DNA of 64,000 bases from positions 1 through 64,000 of the forward strand of contig RCNN01000038.1 of the NCBI GenBank assembly GCA_003667245.1. The letters run 5' to 3'. This DNA comes from Heterostelium multicystogenum (lineage: Eukaryota; Evosea; Eumycetozoa; Acytosteliales; Acytosteliaceae). Every line of letters begins with the position of its first letter. Within the stretch, counting starts at the first letter, position 1. The notes below the pieces were generated by a model. The model had not been told where the DNA came from. It did no database searches and worked only from the letters and a program-made list of their open reading frames with translations. Position numbers and translations under genes: made by a program. Of the stretch, positions 1-12,300 are shown one piece after another.

Positions 1-6
1 TTCCAA

Positions 7-1031
7 TTAATGGATTATGAAAAGATCACAAATGCATTTGGTACAGTATTCTTTGATTCATCCTTTTCCATCGGGTACATAGCCATTCTCTAATGAGCCA
101 TGGCATCCTGTACCATTCATTATCATGATTGTGTCCCTTTCCATGACCAGGTTTTCCCTGCGGATTGTCCTGCGCCACTTCCAATCTTTGTTGCTCCAAT
201 CATACAATTTTTGACACCAAATATTGTTTACCTTTTAAAATGTAATATTAAGTTCACCTGAAATTCATTTGTATCTCTACCTCACACCTTACCTCCTCTA
301 CCAAAACTCTGACATCTCTCACCCAGTATACCATCCCTTTCCCTATTCCCAACTCCATCACTTCCTCTGAATTTATCAATACCTTCCATAAAGAATGGTT
401 GTTTTGGATCTAATTTACAGCTACAGTTGCAACAGACGGCACATGCGGTATGGTATTGCTGTGTCATGGTTGCAAGGTAAGTTGGAGTCATTAATGGCCT
501 TCTTTACAAGCAGAGCAATTCATCTTTTGGAATGCCAACAAGTTCAACTGAGGTCCTTGTATGTGCTAATTCCACGTGCAGCACGACCCAGCCAATATAA
601 GCTGATTGCCACATTACGAATACGTTTGGCCTCGTAGAGATCGGACGACTCAAAGAGTTGAGTATCACGCAATCCCAACTGCTTGGCAGCTTTGATGAAA
701 AAAGATAAATTCTCACGATAAGCAAAATCAGTGGTAGCTGGATTGGTCTTTGGAACAATTCCAGGCTTAATTTGATTAATCAATCTTCAAGTTGAACAAT
801 CTATTAAAAATCTAAATCTTCAAAATATCTAACAATATTATAAACCTACTTGCATAGAAATATACCATTCTTTAAAGATGCTTGAAAGTCGTCGGACGGA
901 AACTTTTGTTGGATGACAGCTTCGATCCATTCACGAGATTCCTTCAGTGCCAAATCTAAATTATAAGCACTACTCGTTGTCCAATTTCCTTTTACTGTAT
1001 TATCAGACATTTTATTTATAGCTGAAAACAA
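7..1031 (-). CDS. chlim: CH-LIM domain protein (ChLim-like), frame-broken
   Basis: The N-terminal exon (start 1010 or 1031) and an exon starting at 784 join across an intron at 785-849. They give a single calponin-homology domain (ESREWIEAVIQQKFPSDDF, then LINQIKPG, NLSFFIKAAKQLGL and LYEAKRIRNVAISLYWLG). A LIM zinc-finger half follows (CSAC, then YHTACAVCCNC and CKLDPKQPFFMEG). The last zinc-ligand pair appears near 30-45 (EYCTKC) just before a stop at 7-9. In Dictyostelium, ChLim is known as an actin-associated Rab21 partner that affects phagocytosis; the same role here is inferred. The frame breaks near 555 and 500, and again between 50 and 120. The part between the LIM halves contains a Gly/His-rich stretch (around 80-170) that is unusually long for a LIM finger, and its exon limits are uncertain. 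The start at 1010 (MSDNTVKG) is more likely than 1031. The breaks could be assembly errors or decay. Confidence 0.65.
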
Positions 1032-1392
1032 TTAATAATATAATACAATTTTATTTATATCTTTTAAGATGTAAAAATAAAGTTTCTATTTTTGATTAAA
1101 ATTTTACTATAAGATTGCCTCAAAACAATTGTTTACACTCCCAAAAAAATTAAATTAAAATTAAATGGGATGATCATGGTTTTTATTCATTGAATTACTT
1201 TTGTAAGATCAAAATCAAAACCATAAAAAAAAAGTGATAGAGAAATTTGGCAGATTTGGTGTTGATTCATTCCAATAATATTTCCTAGGAGTTTTCCCAA
1301 AATTTATATCTTTCATATGATCCTAATTTAATAATTGCTTATTGTGAGAATTAAATTGATTGGTTTCTGTTCAAATAAATAAAGAAGAGAGA
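1032..1392. other. AT-rich intergenic, divergent promoter space
   Basis: This segment lies between the CH-LIM gene (minus) and the broken plus-strand locus. It is AT-rich with poly(A)/poly(T) runs. I see no ORF, RNA gene or repeat. It probably holds the CH-LIM promoter. Confidence 0.5.
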
Positions 1393-2293
1393 ATGAATCA
1401 GTTTTATCAGAGTTTGAGTTTGGATTTAGATAAAAATATATACAAGAGAAGAAATTGACAGAGTTTACTTTGCAAAGAGAGTGGAGTTAGACAAGTTGGA
1501 TGCTGACATCTTGATAATTAATAAACTGATATTGTCATACGATGTGATAACAAATCCTGAATCATCTGAAAATATATTCTATTACAATTACAAAGAGAAA
1601 TTCAAGGAGTTTTAGCTGGATTGGAAGAATCCAATCAAAATAGATGAAAGAAGAACTTTGTATTCACTTTTCTTTTGACAATGCTAGCGATTATAAGTGT
1701 TTCTTGAAAGATATGCTACACTTTCGAAGATTTGGCGAGTGAAGACCACAGGACTATATATTAGGTACATTTGGTGATCAATTTTTACACAGCTCGAGAG
1801 TCGGAATTGTTCTATAAAAATTGGAATGATTTTAAGACAAGGAAAAATCTAACAGATTTCATGGACTCTACTGAAGCCAGAGATAGATTTAACAAAATAG
1901 TTCAACAATTGGTATCGCATTGTCGAAGGTTAGACCCACGGATGTGGCAACAATCTAGATTAGTTAAAACCCGTCATCCTGAAGAGGACAAAATCAACTA
2001 TCAGTCACCTGTTTGCTAAGACTTTCTCCATTGAAATCAAATCAGATAGTATGGATAGTGAAGCAGATATCAATTCCAAATACAATGAGATTGAATGTAA
2101 AAATATGTTAACACATTATATCAATTCGGAAGGAAAGATTATCACATCGAACAAGAGTTGGGACCAATTAGGCAATCATTTTTGTATCCTCTGTCAGCAG
2201 CATCTAAAACTAAAACAAGAAGAGATGCACTTGAAATCCAACAGACATCGAAATCAAATGAAAAGAATTTTTGGAAAGGATCTTTATTGTTGA
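1393..2293 (+). pseudogene. Decayed gene with C-terminal U1-type C2H2 zinc finger
   Basis: Coding-like peptide runs continue from an ATG at 1393 to a stop at 2293, but the frame is interrupted at about 1460, 1613, 1675, 1765 and 2017. Recognisable pieces include DRVYFAKRVELDKLDADILI, ESELFYKNWNDFKTRKNLTD and, at the end, FCILCQQHLKLKQEEMHLKSN plus RHRNQM. The final piece is a U1/matrin-like C-x2-C...H-x5-H finger. I do not recognise the family. The density of breaks is high, but other conserved genes here also have breaks, so true decay is likely, not proven. Its function is unknown; the finger type usually binds RNA or double-stranded RNA in spliceosomal and related proteins. Confidence 0.45.
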
Positions 2294-2434
2294 ATACAGA
2301 ATGTATTAATCTGTCCTTAATAAAGGACAAGTACAATAACCAATAAATATAATATCATCTTTATAATGGTCTATTGTTTTGGTGTTGCTAATGGATACAA
2401 TGTGTATTTATTTTAGTCATATATTGTACAAGAT

Positions 2435-4349
2435 TCATAACGTTTTACAATGTTTGCACCCGTCCATGGAACAAAAATAAATGTATCGATCGACAACAAG
2501 TGCAGAGGTAGAGTAATATGCGTTGTAGATGATCGGAGCAACTCTTCGCCATTCATTAGTGTTCCAATTATATTGAAGGACCAAATTAATTCCTTCATAT
2601 TCATTCTCTGATCCTATGGCATATATTCTTCCGTCTAGTACTGCTACGCTGCTTATATTAAATCTGTTGTTGCCACACTGACCAGTGACCATGAGTTTGC
2701 ATGTGTAATGATATCGCTCTACGGTTGCACCATTTGCTCCGACTACGACAATTGAATCATTCACAACTACTGCTGAACACTCTGCAGATTTCTTTGTGGT
2801 CATTGCTGATACTTGACACCATGCATTAGTACGAGGGTGATAACGATCGACAAATTCAGCTGGTTTTGATCCTTGATAACCACCAATAACATAGAGATAT
2901 TCATCCAATGCCACCAGCGAGAATGCAGTTTTACCCGTTGGTAAATGAGTATCTAGCATTCGCCAACGAGACTCTGCTCTCTCATAACAAAAAACAGGTT
3001 GCTTCAAACCTGCATCTGGAATTGCATATATGGTATCGCCAACTACTGCTGATACCAGATAATAGGAGTTCATTGATTCTAAAATGGGTCCTTTCAAAGT
3101 CCAATTATTATATACGGGATTGTACTCTTCGAATTGGAATATCGATTGAGCAGCACCTTGTGGGTTATTGGAAGCAGCTGGCACGGCACGCTCTGTAATT
3201 GCATATATTCTAGAGTCGGATGAAACCAACATACGGAAAGATTTGATACCAGGTGCAAAGTCGGCAAGTTTCGTCCCACGCACCCTGATGGTGTGCTTCC
3301 TGGCCAAGTGTAAGGTGTTGGACAGCACACACACATCTTGGTGTGGCCACTGGACTGACTAAGCCCAGTGGAGCAAGCGGGCCTGTTAAACCGTAGTATT
3401 GAAACTCAATCTCGAGACGCTTCCGCAGCTCAAAGTTGGTAGGTGGACTCCAAATTGGACCATCACGCAAATATGCCAAAATATGAGAAAACAATTTGCC
3501 ATCTCTATCAATAAATATTCTGCCTTCCTGGTCAGTCGGCAATTCGAATCTCTGTGAAAACATTGCGGCAAGCATGGATTCTGGGTGTTTTGTCAAAGTG
3601 GATACTGTTGTAGAAAAATATTTTCCACCGACGTCCAACTTTACTTTGTATGAAAAATTATTGGTTCTATATTGCTGCTGTTGGACTAATTGGGGCTGGG
3701 TTTGCTGTTGTTGTTGTTGTTGTGTTGATTGTTGTTGATTATGATTACAATTACATGGTGGAGTACTATTGCTGCCACTCGTTTCAAGTGATGTTGATGG
3801 TGTTTCTGAAATGACAGTTGTTGATGGTTTGGCCAGAGTTGCTGCATTCTGGGAGACCACTGTCGGAGATTTTATGGTATCTTCAATCCATTTCTTTAAA
3901 ACAATTGGATTTGAAGAGTCGTGAATATTGAGCCTTGGAACTTGACGTCGTTGGCCAATGATACTGCTTCTCGGTATTTGTTGGGTAGATGAGCTAATGA
4001 GTTGCGGTGATTCGTACATTCTGTAGGATGAAATTGAATCCAAATCGATAGTCAATGGAGGGATATGAATCTGTGTTGTTTGAATTTCCATTGGTATTGG
4101 TGTAATCGTAATTTTTCCATTTTCTGTGATGTGGAGAAGTGATGGTTGTGATTGCTGGTGCGGCGCTGGTCGCATTTGGTTGGCGAACGCTGAGGTGTTG
4201 GAGCCAGAAGTGGAAGAGGATGGCTGTTTGGTATCTTCTAAATCTCTGACCAACTGATACTTTACATATTGAAGTTGTCGAATGACATTTTGCACAGTTT
4301 GTTCGATACGAACTATTTCCTCTATCAACTGGTTATCTTTACTAATCAT
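2435..4349 (-). CDS. BTB/POZ (T1-type) plus kelch-repeat protein, one frame break
   Basis: The gene starts at 4349 (MISKDNQLIEE) with a short coiled-coil-like segment and a long low-complexity region that includes a Q-rich tract. A BTB/T1 domain of the KCTD kind follows (YKVKLDVGGKYFSTTVSTL, RIFIDRDGKLFSHILAYLRD, ELRKRLEIEFQYYGL). The frame changes between about 3290 and 3330. The downstream frame (to 2435) carries at least four kelch blades, for example DEYLYVIGGYQG, DSIVVVGANGATVERY, DGRIYAIGSENEYEG and NTNEWRRVAP. BTB-kelch proteins usually act as substrate adaptors for cullin-3 ubiquitin ligases, and T1-type BTB domains oligomerise; that role is inferred. No intron is needed. The break lies in an otherwise intact gene and may be an assembly indel. 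Confidence 0.75.
3668..3740 (-). repeat. CAA/CAG tract encoding poly-Q
   Basis: On the minus strand this is a run of CAA and CAG codons (QQQSTQQQQQQQTQ and QQQQ) inside the BTB-kelch gene, just before the BTB domain. Such tracts are common in dictyostelid genes and vary in length between strains. Confidence 0.8.
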
Positions 4350-6102
4350 TTATAGATATCTATCAAGTTTGTAATATATAATATATAAAAGTTAACTAAC
4401 AAACTAACTGGTTGAATGAATATTTGACTGACTAATTGACTAATTGATTGGCTCAGCCTTTTGAAATATATATATATATATGAGAAGAATAGATAGATAG
4501 ATAGATTGGTGGAAAGGTTCTGTTGGTTTCGTTTTCTCTTTATCGATATCTCTCAATCTGCAAAAAGTTTAATCAAAACGGCTGGCAACTACAACCAAAG
4601 TGACGCTACACTATATTTCGCGACACCGTCTACTTCTTCTGATGGCAACAGTGTACGGGCAGTCCCTTTCACTCTACTATTACTTCTACTTTTAAGATTA
4701 AATTAGATATTAATATCAAAGGGTATTTTATTAATAAAATCAATCAGAAAAAACAAAACCAAACATAACAAACATTTTATTTATTTGATGTTTATTTTAT
4801 TCAATCAATTTATTTTAGTTGTTGTTGTTGTAGTTGTTATTGCTTATTGGTTAGTAGTATAGTAGTAGTGGTGGTGGTGCTGAAGTTAAAGTTAATAATG
4901 TTGTCAATCAATTGCTTTGTTTATTTATTAGTTATTTATAAACATCTAGATGTGTGGTAGTAGTGGGTGGATGCTGATGATTTTTATAGTTGTTTAGAAG
5001 AAGTGGTGGTGATTGTTCTTGGTTGGTTGATGTGTGTGTGTGTGTTTGTGTTTTGTATCTCAATTGAGAGCTTTGATTTACCTCTGATTATTGGCTACAG
5101 TTGAAGCTTGCCTATTTCTTGTTTGTTTGTTTTAAAAGAGGATTAGATTAATTAACACACCACAAACAAACAAACAACTATTATTAAGGAAAAGGTTATA
5201 TGAGTAAATATTAGAATATTTATCTATATAGGTATATTGCCTTCAAGTTAAATGAATGCCAACTAGGTTTTTTCTTAAACAACCATCTATCTATCATTTT
5301 TTATTTTATTTAACATTAATATGCTAATATTCTATACATTGAATAGAGTGGTGCTTATTATGAGGAGGTACTCATCACAACTCCTCATCATTTTTTTCAC
5401 ACATTGATACCCAAGACACTATTTTTACGATGTCTAAATTTTTACGCAAAGATGATAAATTTGTCATTCAGGTGGGTTCTTAAAAATAGTGGTCATCCAT
5501 CCATATAAAAAACATCAGTGTAGACGAATGTTAATTTTATCATCATTGTTTTTAGACCATTTTTTTGCTATTTTTGGGTTGGGTGCAAATGTATAGTTAT
5601 ATTTTAGAGATCAATGAGTGCGATCAATAAATACATATTAATATTGCTGTTGTTGTTGTTCTCAGAGAAGTCTGCTCTGGAATTCCTGTCGGTCATTCTT
5701 AGCTTCATTCCGTCATCAACTGATGAAACCCGGCTGTGTTTAAAAGTTATTGTACAATTAAACAGAAAAAGACATGTCAAGATCAAGATGGTGCTCATTG
5801 ATCATTTCTTTTACTTTAGAGTCTAACTAACTTGAAGATTATTAATAATATCAATGCTACACACACTCTTAAATTAGTTACAATACAATCGATTTTTATT
5901 GTTTTGGTTGGTTGTTTTGTTCTTATTTACTATAGTATTTTATTAATATTGTGGTTGTTTTGTTTTGTTTTGTTTTGTTTTTTTTAAAAACTAAGGTTAT
6001 ATATAGAGGTAAGTACATAATAATAATAATAAGAAGTTGGTTGATTGGTTGGTTGGTTGGTCTTGTGGTTTAATAAATTGTAAGATGATAAAATGACGGT
6101 CT
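4350..6102. other. Intergenic, simple-sequence rich; possible microexon gene
   Basis: This is the spacer upstream of the BTB-kelch start and downstream of the TIG gene end. It contains (TA)n near 4464-4482, a GATA run near 4488-4504, (GT)n near 5033-5048, TTGTTG runs, (GTTTT)n near 5957-5980 and GGTT runs near 6043-6060. No conserved ORF is present. A weak two-exon microprotein candidate at 5430-5634 (plus) is described under findings. Confidence 0.45.
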
Positions 6103-8009
6103 TTAAAGTAAAATAATGGCAGCAATTAAAAGTACTAAGGTAGCTAGATAAGTTTGATGGTTGAACATCGAATAAGCTGCACTGGGCTGTGTTGGTTCTG
6201 GTGCTATATTTACAATGATGATTGGTTAGTATAGATTTTTGTTAGATGGGGTTATAGCGGTTTGTCAATGCTACTTACTCTCTGGGGTATAGACGGTGTA
6301 GTTCAATACGTTAGCGGTTGCATTTTGTCCATCGACGACCACTGTAACTGGAATGGTTTGGTTGTAGTGATTGAGATTCTTGAGATAGGTACCATCAAGA
6401 GTACAGCATACTTGGGTATCGCTGATGAGGACTGGCTTTGGACATGTGAAATTTTTGTTGATCAAAATGTTCAATGAAGTCTTGGCGTAGTTGGTACCGG
6501 TGATGGTGAGGAGACCACCGGCATCTGTCATGTTGCTTGCAGAAACGATTGTTGGTGGGAGATAGGAGAAGGTCTTGGCGATGGTTGTCATGTTGAATCC
6601 TGACGACACAACCACAACTTTGTGTTTCATACCAGAACCTGGCATTGCGGTGCAGACAACAGAGGTTGGAGTAGAGGTAGTGACATTGCATGCTTGCTTG
6701 TCGATTGATACAGTGACAGGAGCTTTCAAGTTGGTTCCTTTGATGGTTACACTTCCACCTTTGACTGGGGCCATAGAGATATCTGTGATGGTTGGGACAT
6801 CTGTGAAACTAGTAGTAATAGTTGATTCTGCAGTGTTTCCATCGAATTGAATGACCAAAGTGAGGTTGGACAATGGTTGTTCGTCACTTAATACTTTATC
6901 CAATTTGCATTTGAAACTGGTTTTGCTAATAACCTCAATATTAGTACATGGGTAGGTACCGATCTTTACATTGAAGTTGGAGCTTGGGAAGTTGGTACCG
7001 GTGACCTCAATAATACCACCAGCAACAGATGGAGCAGTAAATTGGGTAATGGTAATTGGTAAGGAAATAAAGGCAGTCATGGTGGATGTTCCGGTGGAAG
7101 TAATTAAGGATACTTCTTTGTTTCCGAGTGTGATGGAGTTGGAAGCAATATCGATGGTAATTACACCATTGGAGGCAGTGAAGTTAACTTTCTTTTTGTC
7201 GATTTGTACTTCAACTTTAGATGTATCAGTGGGTAAACCAAATGTAGTAAGAGTGATGGATTGGACATCATTTGATACTTTAGTAATTCAGCTAAATTTC
7301 ATTATAATATTAGTTAATCTATCTATTTAAATCTATAATAATTAATACATACCAAATTTCATAGCATTTAATGAAAAAGTGTCAAGTCTCATGATAAAGG
7401 AAGCAGGAAATGGTCCACTACCAGACAAACCAACCAAGGTACCAGAGTCATCCTTGAAAGTATTTTTGGTGATGTCGGTTGTGATGGATTTCATTTTGGA
7501 AACAGTGGAGATGGTAAGCTCATTTTCATGGTACTATTCAAGTAGTTTCCACTAATAACAACAGATCCATTGGAATAAATTAAAATGCTATCGATAACAT
7601 TTGGATTCCACTTGGTGTTTCCAGAGCACATGTTGGCGAGATCACAAAAGGCAGCTGCACCACCAACAATCAATCTTGGCTCAATGAGGAACTTACACTT
7701 GGTACCATCTTTAGTAAAATTGGTAGCATATAAAGTTACGCTATTGATGCTATCAGTTAGTCTCATTGCTGTTAGGTCAGTGGGTACTGCATCAAAAACG
7801 ACATTAGCGTAAGTAGAATCATATGTCACAGTAGGTGGATTGTATTGAACAGCTATTATATTGTAAAGAAAAGAATAGAAATTAAAGGAGTAGGTGATGG
7901 AAGGATTAGTTCACTACAGTTAATTTGGAATTAAATTTAATCGATTAATCAATTACTTACAATAGGCAAGTCCACAAAGTAGGACGATTAAAAGTATACT
8001 AAATTTCAT
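6103..8009 (-). CDS. Secreted IPT/TIG-repeat protein, GPI-anchor-type C terminus
   Basis: There are four exons. Exon 1 (8009-7971) encodes a signal peptide (MKFSILLIVLLCGLAY). Introns are 7853-7970, 7278-7352 and 6204-6278, all GT...AG with joining phases. Two or three IPT/TIG domains are visible in exon 3 (QFTAPSVAGGIIEVTGTNF, DISMAPVKGGSVTIKGTNL, SASNMTDAGGLLTITGTNY), each followed by the Cys pair typical of this fold. There are many N-glycosylation sequons. The last exon ends in a short hydrophobic tail (ATLVLLIAAIILL) with no charged residues after it, which fits GPI anchoring. The product is about 545 residues. One frame break lies near 7530. It resembles Dictyostelium Tgr-type adhesion and recognition proteins in module content; a role in cell contact is inferred, and I cannot assign a specific orthologue. 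Confidence 0.75.
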
Positions 8010-9352
8010 TGTTGAATGAAAATAACTATGAGTCGGATAATAAGTAGGTGCAACCAGATTTAAGAATTATTTGTAGAGTAGATATAGATATTGATATATG
8101 TATTTATAACAAATATAATTATATCTGTATTTGTTTGGTTGGTTTGTTGTTTGGATGGATGGATGTTTGGTTTTATTTATGTATTTGTTTGTTTGGAACA
8201 ATGTTGACAAATCAAATGAAGTGGATGGATAGAATTCAGGTCATACCTTATTTAAAATAAAATATTTAAAATATTAATTTAAACCAATAATTATTGATTG
8301 CGTTTAAAATGTTACCATTATTTAAATATAGTGTATAACTTAACAACCCTAATTTTATTCCATCTGTGTGTCTCACATCAATCGCAATTTCAATTCCACA
8401 ACAAACACTTCACACAACAACAAGCACCATCACCACTACTACCACAACCACCACTACCAGCCAAGGTATTATTATTATTATTCTTTTATTGGATTAATCA
8501 TTTGATTATTAACTTAATATAAATGAATTTATATATATATATATGTATCTCAAAGCATCAACCACCATCCCACCTTTACCCCATCACCACTAACATCTTC
8601 AGAAGCATCAAAACTTACAAGATTATCAAAAAATACATTTCCACTTTTTAAAATTAGAGTGACCACCAAATTAAAATTACAATTATCATCAGCATCAGAA
8701 TCTCCATATTAATATATCAAAGATGGCATGGTTTTATAAATATATAATAAAAAGGTATATAAAGGGAAGTTGTGAAGGATCCTTATTTTGGTGCTTTCAA
8801 TATGTGTGGTCATAAAATTTTTCATCACAAACTCACACTCACTCACTCTCAGTCACTTACTCAAACACTCAATCTGAATGGACCAATAATATTATTTAAC
8901 AGCAAATCAAAAAGCCAATAATAACAATACTATCAATATACAACTATCATCATACCTTATATATGTGACTGTTCCGCTGATTTGATGAGTTAACCCTAAG
9001 CAACCACAGCCATTTCTGAATATTAAATGTATGTATACAATGCATAGGGGTACAAAAATTTAAAAATAGATTTAAAATTGGTGGTAGTGCAAATGGTGGT
9101 ACGTTGATCTTAGGAAAAGCTTTGCTTTGAAGTTTTTGGGGAATGTGGTGTGTTAGTATTTTGTTTGGGGGAAGTTGCTTGACCGACCTACATAAAATTA
9201 AAATGAGAAATTGTAAAAAAATACAAAAAAAAATAAAAAACAAATAAACGACTCGTCAATTTAATTGGGTGTGTCCCACTCAGTGTTGTTATTTGTAGTG
9301 TGTTGTTATATCTATGCAAAATTAACCAAATAGATATAGTATTTATAAGGGA
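8010..9352. other. Divergent intergenic region
   Basis: This lies between two genes transcribed outward (TIG gene minus, METTL17-like plus), so it should hold both promoters. It shows a C/A-rich stretch (8395-8465, 8555-8600), a (TA)n run near 8530-8544 and CACTCACTCTC-type repeats near 8835-8870. No convincing ORF or RNA gene was seen. Confidence 0.45.
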
Positions 9353-12300
9353 ATGTTTCTTTCAAGGAAGGCGTTTCAATTTGTGGGTGTATCTACATCA
9401 TCGAGCATCAAACTATATTCAAATGCAAATCACACCTTTAAGCAGTTATTACAACACCGATTGCTTTAATTTTAAATGGTGGTAAACAACAACAGTCAAA
9501 TTCATATTGCAACACAACATCCGATGCGTCAGCTGCAGAGAAAAACCACAGCTACAGGCTCAAAATCAACTAGAGTCGTAAGATCAAGCAAAAGGAATCA
9601 AAGTTAAACCATCCAGTCCGATTGCAAAGAAGAGATTGATCAAGTTAAGCTCGGTCAAAGACGCTTTGGAGAAGAAACATGGTGCGGTAAAAGAAGGAAT
9701 CGACTCAACTTCGTCGTCATCTGATGCTAAATTGTCAAAGCCAAAGATGATCTTGTCGGCTTGAGGACTCTGCAAAGTCTGCCTCTGACAAACCAAAGCC
9801 AAAAAGGAGACTTTGGCTCAGAAGGTGGAGAGACTCGAAAGAGAGATCGAAGAGGAAATGAAGAATAGAAAGAAGGGTGTCAAAGCCTTCACCTACTCCT
9901 CACAATGAAGACAAAGAGGAAACTGTGGATGTACCAATTGGTGAAGAGGACAAGGAGAGCATCGATCGTGAAATGAGACGAAAGTTTTGGGCGGCACAAA
10001 TGACAATGCGTGAGTCTTTGAAGAAGGACGGTGGAGAATACCTCTTCGAAGGCAAAGACTACAATGACACGGAACTCAGTTACAACGAGTTGGGACAAAA
10101 GCTGATGACAACCAAAGAAAAAGAGAGAGCTGCAGCGCTATCAGAGAGAAAACAGCGGCTACTAGAGATTTTGGCAAAGCGAAAACAATCACCTCAGTTT
10201 TCAAATCTACCATCACCGGAGGAATATGATGAGGACGAGGAGCTAGAAGAAGACGATGAGTTGGACGATGTTAATTACAATGATGGATTGCCAGACATGA
10301 CTAGAATCGAAGTAGAGTCGAATATACCACCTAATCAAGAGCTGATTGAAGAATATATGGAAAAGACAAAGACAGGAACTCATTAGAAAAGCCGAACTGA
10401 ATTCAGAAGACGACTTTGAGAAGCAAAGAAAACTAAAGAGAATTCAATTTATGGCCAACAAGTTGGCTCTCAAAGAGAAACAGAGATTAGAGAGAAACTG
10501 GAACGTCTAGGTATTGTTGAGGAAGATCAAATTGAGATTGATCCAGCTGTTTTCAAACGTTTCCAAAATGGAGAGATTACCGAGGAAGAAATGAGAGAAA
10601 TAAGCAGACAGCAACAAGAGGCGGAGGAAGAGGAAGAAGAAGATGGCGAAGAAGTTCGTGGTAGAAAGGATTATCAGTTCTTGAAAAAACTGGAAGATTG
10701 GATCCATCGAAGTTCCTCTTTTGAAGAGAAAGATTGCTCAAGGCGTTGAAAGGATACTCAAACACAACAGCTAAAGAATGATGCAAAAGAGTTGTCAGAT
10801 AAACTTAGAGATAGAACTCGTTCTGAAGTCATCGATAAGAATACTCCATTCCTCGTTGCACCAGAAGAAAAACCAGTTATTACCTATGGAAAAGGACAAG
10901 CTTTGGCTTATGCAGCTCATAGATTGCCTGGTGTCTATGCATGCACACATCGTATTTTCCAAGAGGTTGCCAGCCGACTTCCTAACTTCAAACCAGAGAC
11001 TCTCCTCGATTACGGAAGTGGTCCAGGTACTGTTATTTGGTCAGCAAGACAAACATGGCCAACTATAAAGTCCATTCGTGCCATTGAACCATCTGCATTT
11101 ATGTCAGACATTGCCAAAAAAAATGTTAGAAGGTCAAACAAACGGTATCATTTGGTCTCAATTTGTGAGTCCACCAACTACTGAGGCATATCAAAGCGAC
11201 GTGGTAGTAGCAAGCTATGTACTCAGTGAGCTGCCCGATCAAGCTACCCGTGATAAAGTCATAACAGATCTTTGGAAGAATGTTAAACCATCAGGTATTC
11301 TTGTTATTGTCGAGCCTGGAACCCCAATTGGATTCAGTTTAGTTAAATCCACAAGACAACTGTTATTGGACTTCCCGCCAGAGAGAATAACCTTGCATAA
11401 GCAACATTTCGCACAAGTACTTTCACCATGTCCACACTCTGAAAGATGTCCAATGGGTTACAATTCATGGTGCCATTTCTCTCAACGTGTCGTCCGTCCA
11501 GTTTTCCAAAAGTTGGCAAAAGGTCCAAAATCAACAGTTCCATTTGAAGATGAAAAGTATTCATATATAGTCATGTCAAAGATGGTGCGTTCAACCATTC
11601 CAAATCAACTAGAAAAGCAACATAATATATATGCAGATGAAGAAGAACCCAAAAAGTTGTGGTCACGTATTAACGAAGCTCCATTTAAACGTGGAGGTCA
11701 CGTCACCATGGATGTATGTTCTCCAGAGGGTGACTTAAAACGTGTTACAATTGCAAAGTAAGTAGATTTAGTGATTGTCGATGCTAAATATCTCTTTTCT
11801 TACACACTATTACAAATAGGTCCCATGGTAAACAATTATATAAAGAAGCAAGAAAGTCATTTTGGAGTGATGGTTTGATTATTGATGAGTCAAAAGTGAA
11901 CTGGATTCAGGGCAGAAATCAAATTGTAGAGTCTTCAGAAGTGGTTGAAGCAGACAAGCAGGCAATGAAAGAGAAGATTAAGAGACTAAAGTCAATTTCA
12001 TTCAAAAACAACGATATCCAGAAGGAGATCAATAAGGCAGTGACTGAAATTGAAAGTAGACCTTCAGAAAAGAAAAAGATGGAAGAAAAAGCTAAGAAGA
12101 CAGATGATTCTTGGATGGACGAACTTGGAAAGAATGATAGAAAGATGTTGGAGCGTTTGGTTAAGGAAGGTAAATTCTCGAGCAGTTCTAAAGGTTTGTT
12201 TGGCGATGAAGATACTCCCCAACTTCACCAAGACTATCGTGAAATGGGCAACGATGAATCTATTGAATTCGTTGATGACCAAAAAGATTCAAGCCAAGAA

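Noticed and set aside
6575..7330. Plus-strand ORFs of 91 and 119 residues
   Set aside because: They are antisense shadows of the Val/Thr-rich TIG exons, whose codon composition keeps the complementary frame open.
8950..9243. 97-residue minus-strand ORF in the divergent spacer
   Set aside because: No recognisable domain, AT-biased composition, no splice partners. It lies where two promoters are expected.
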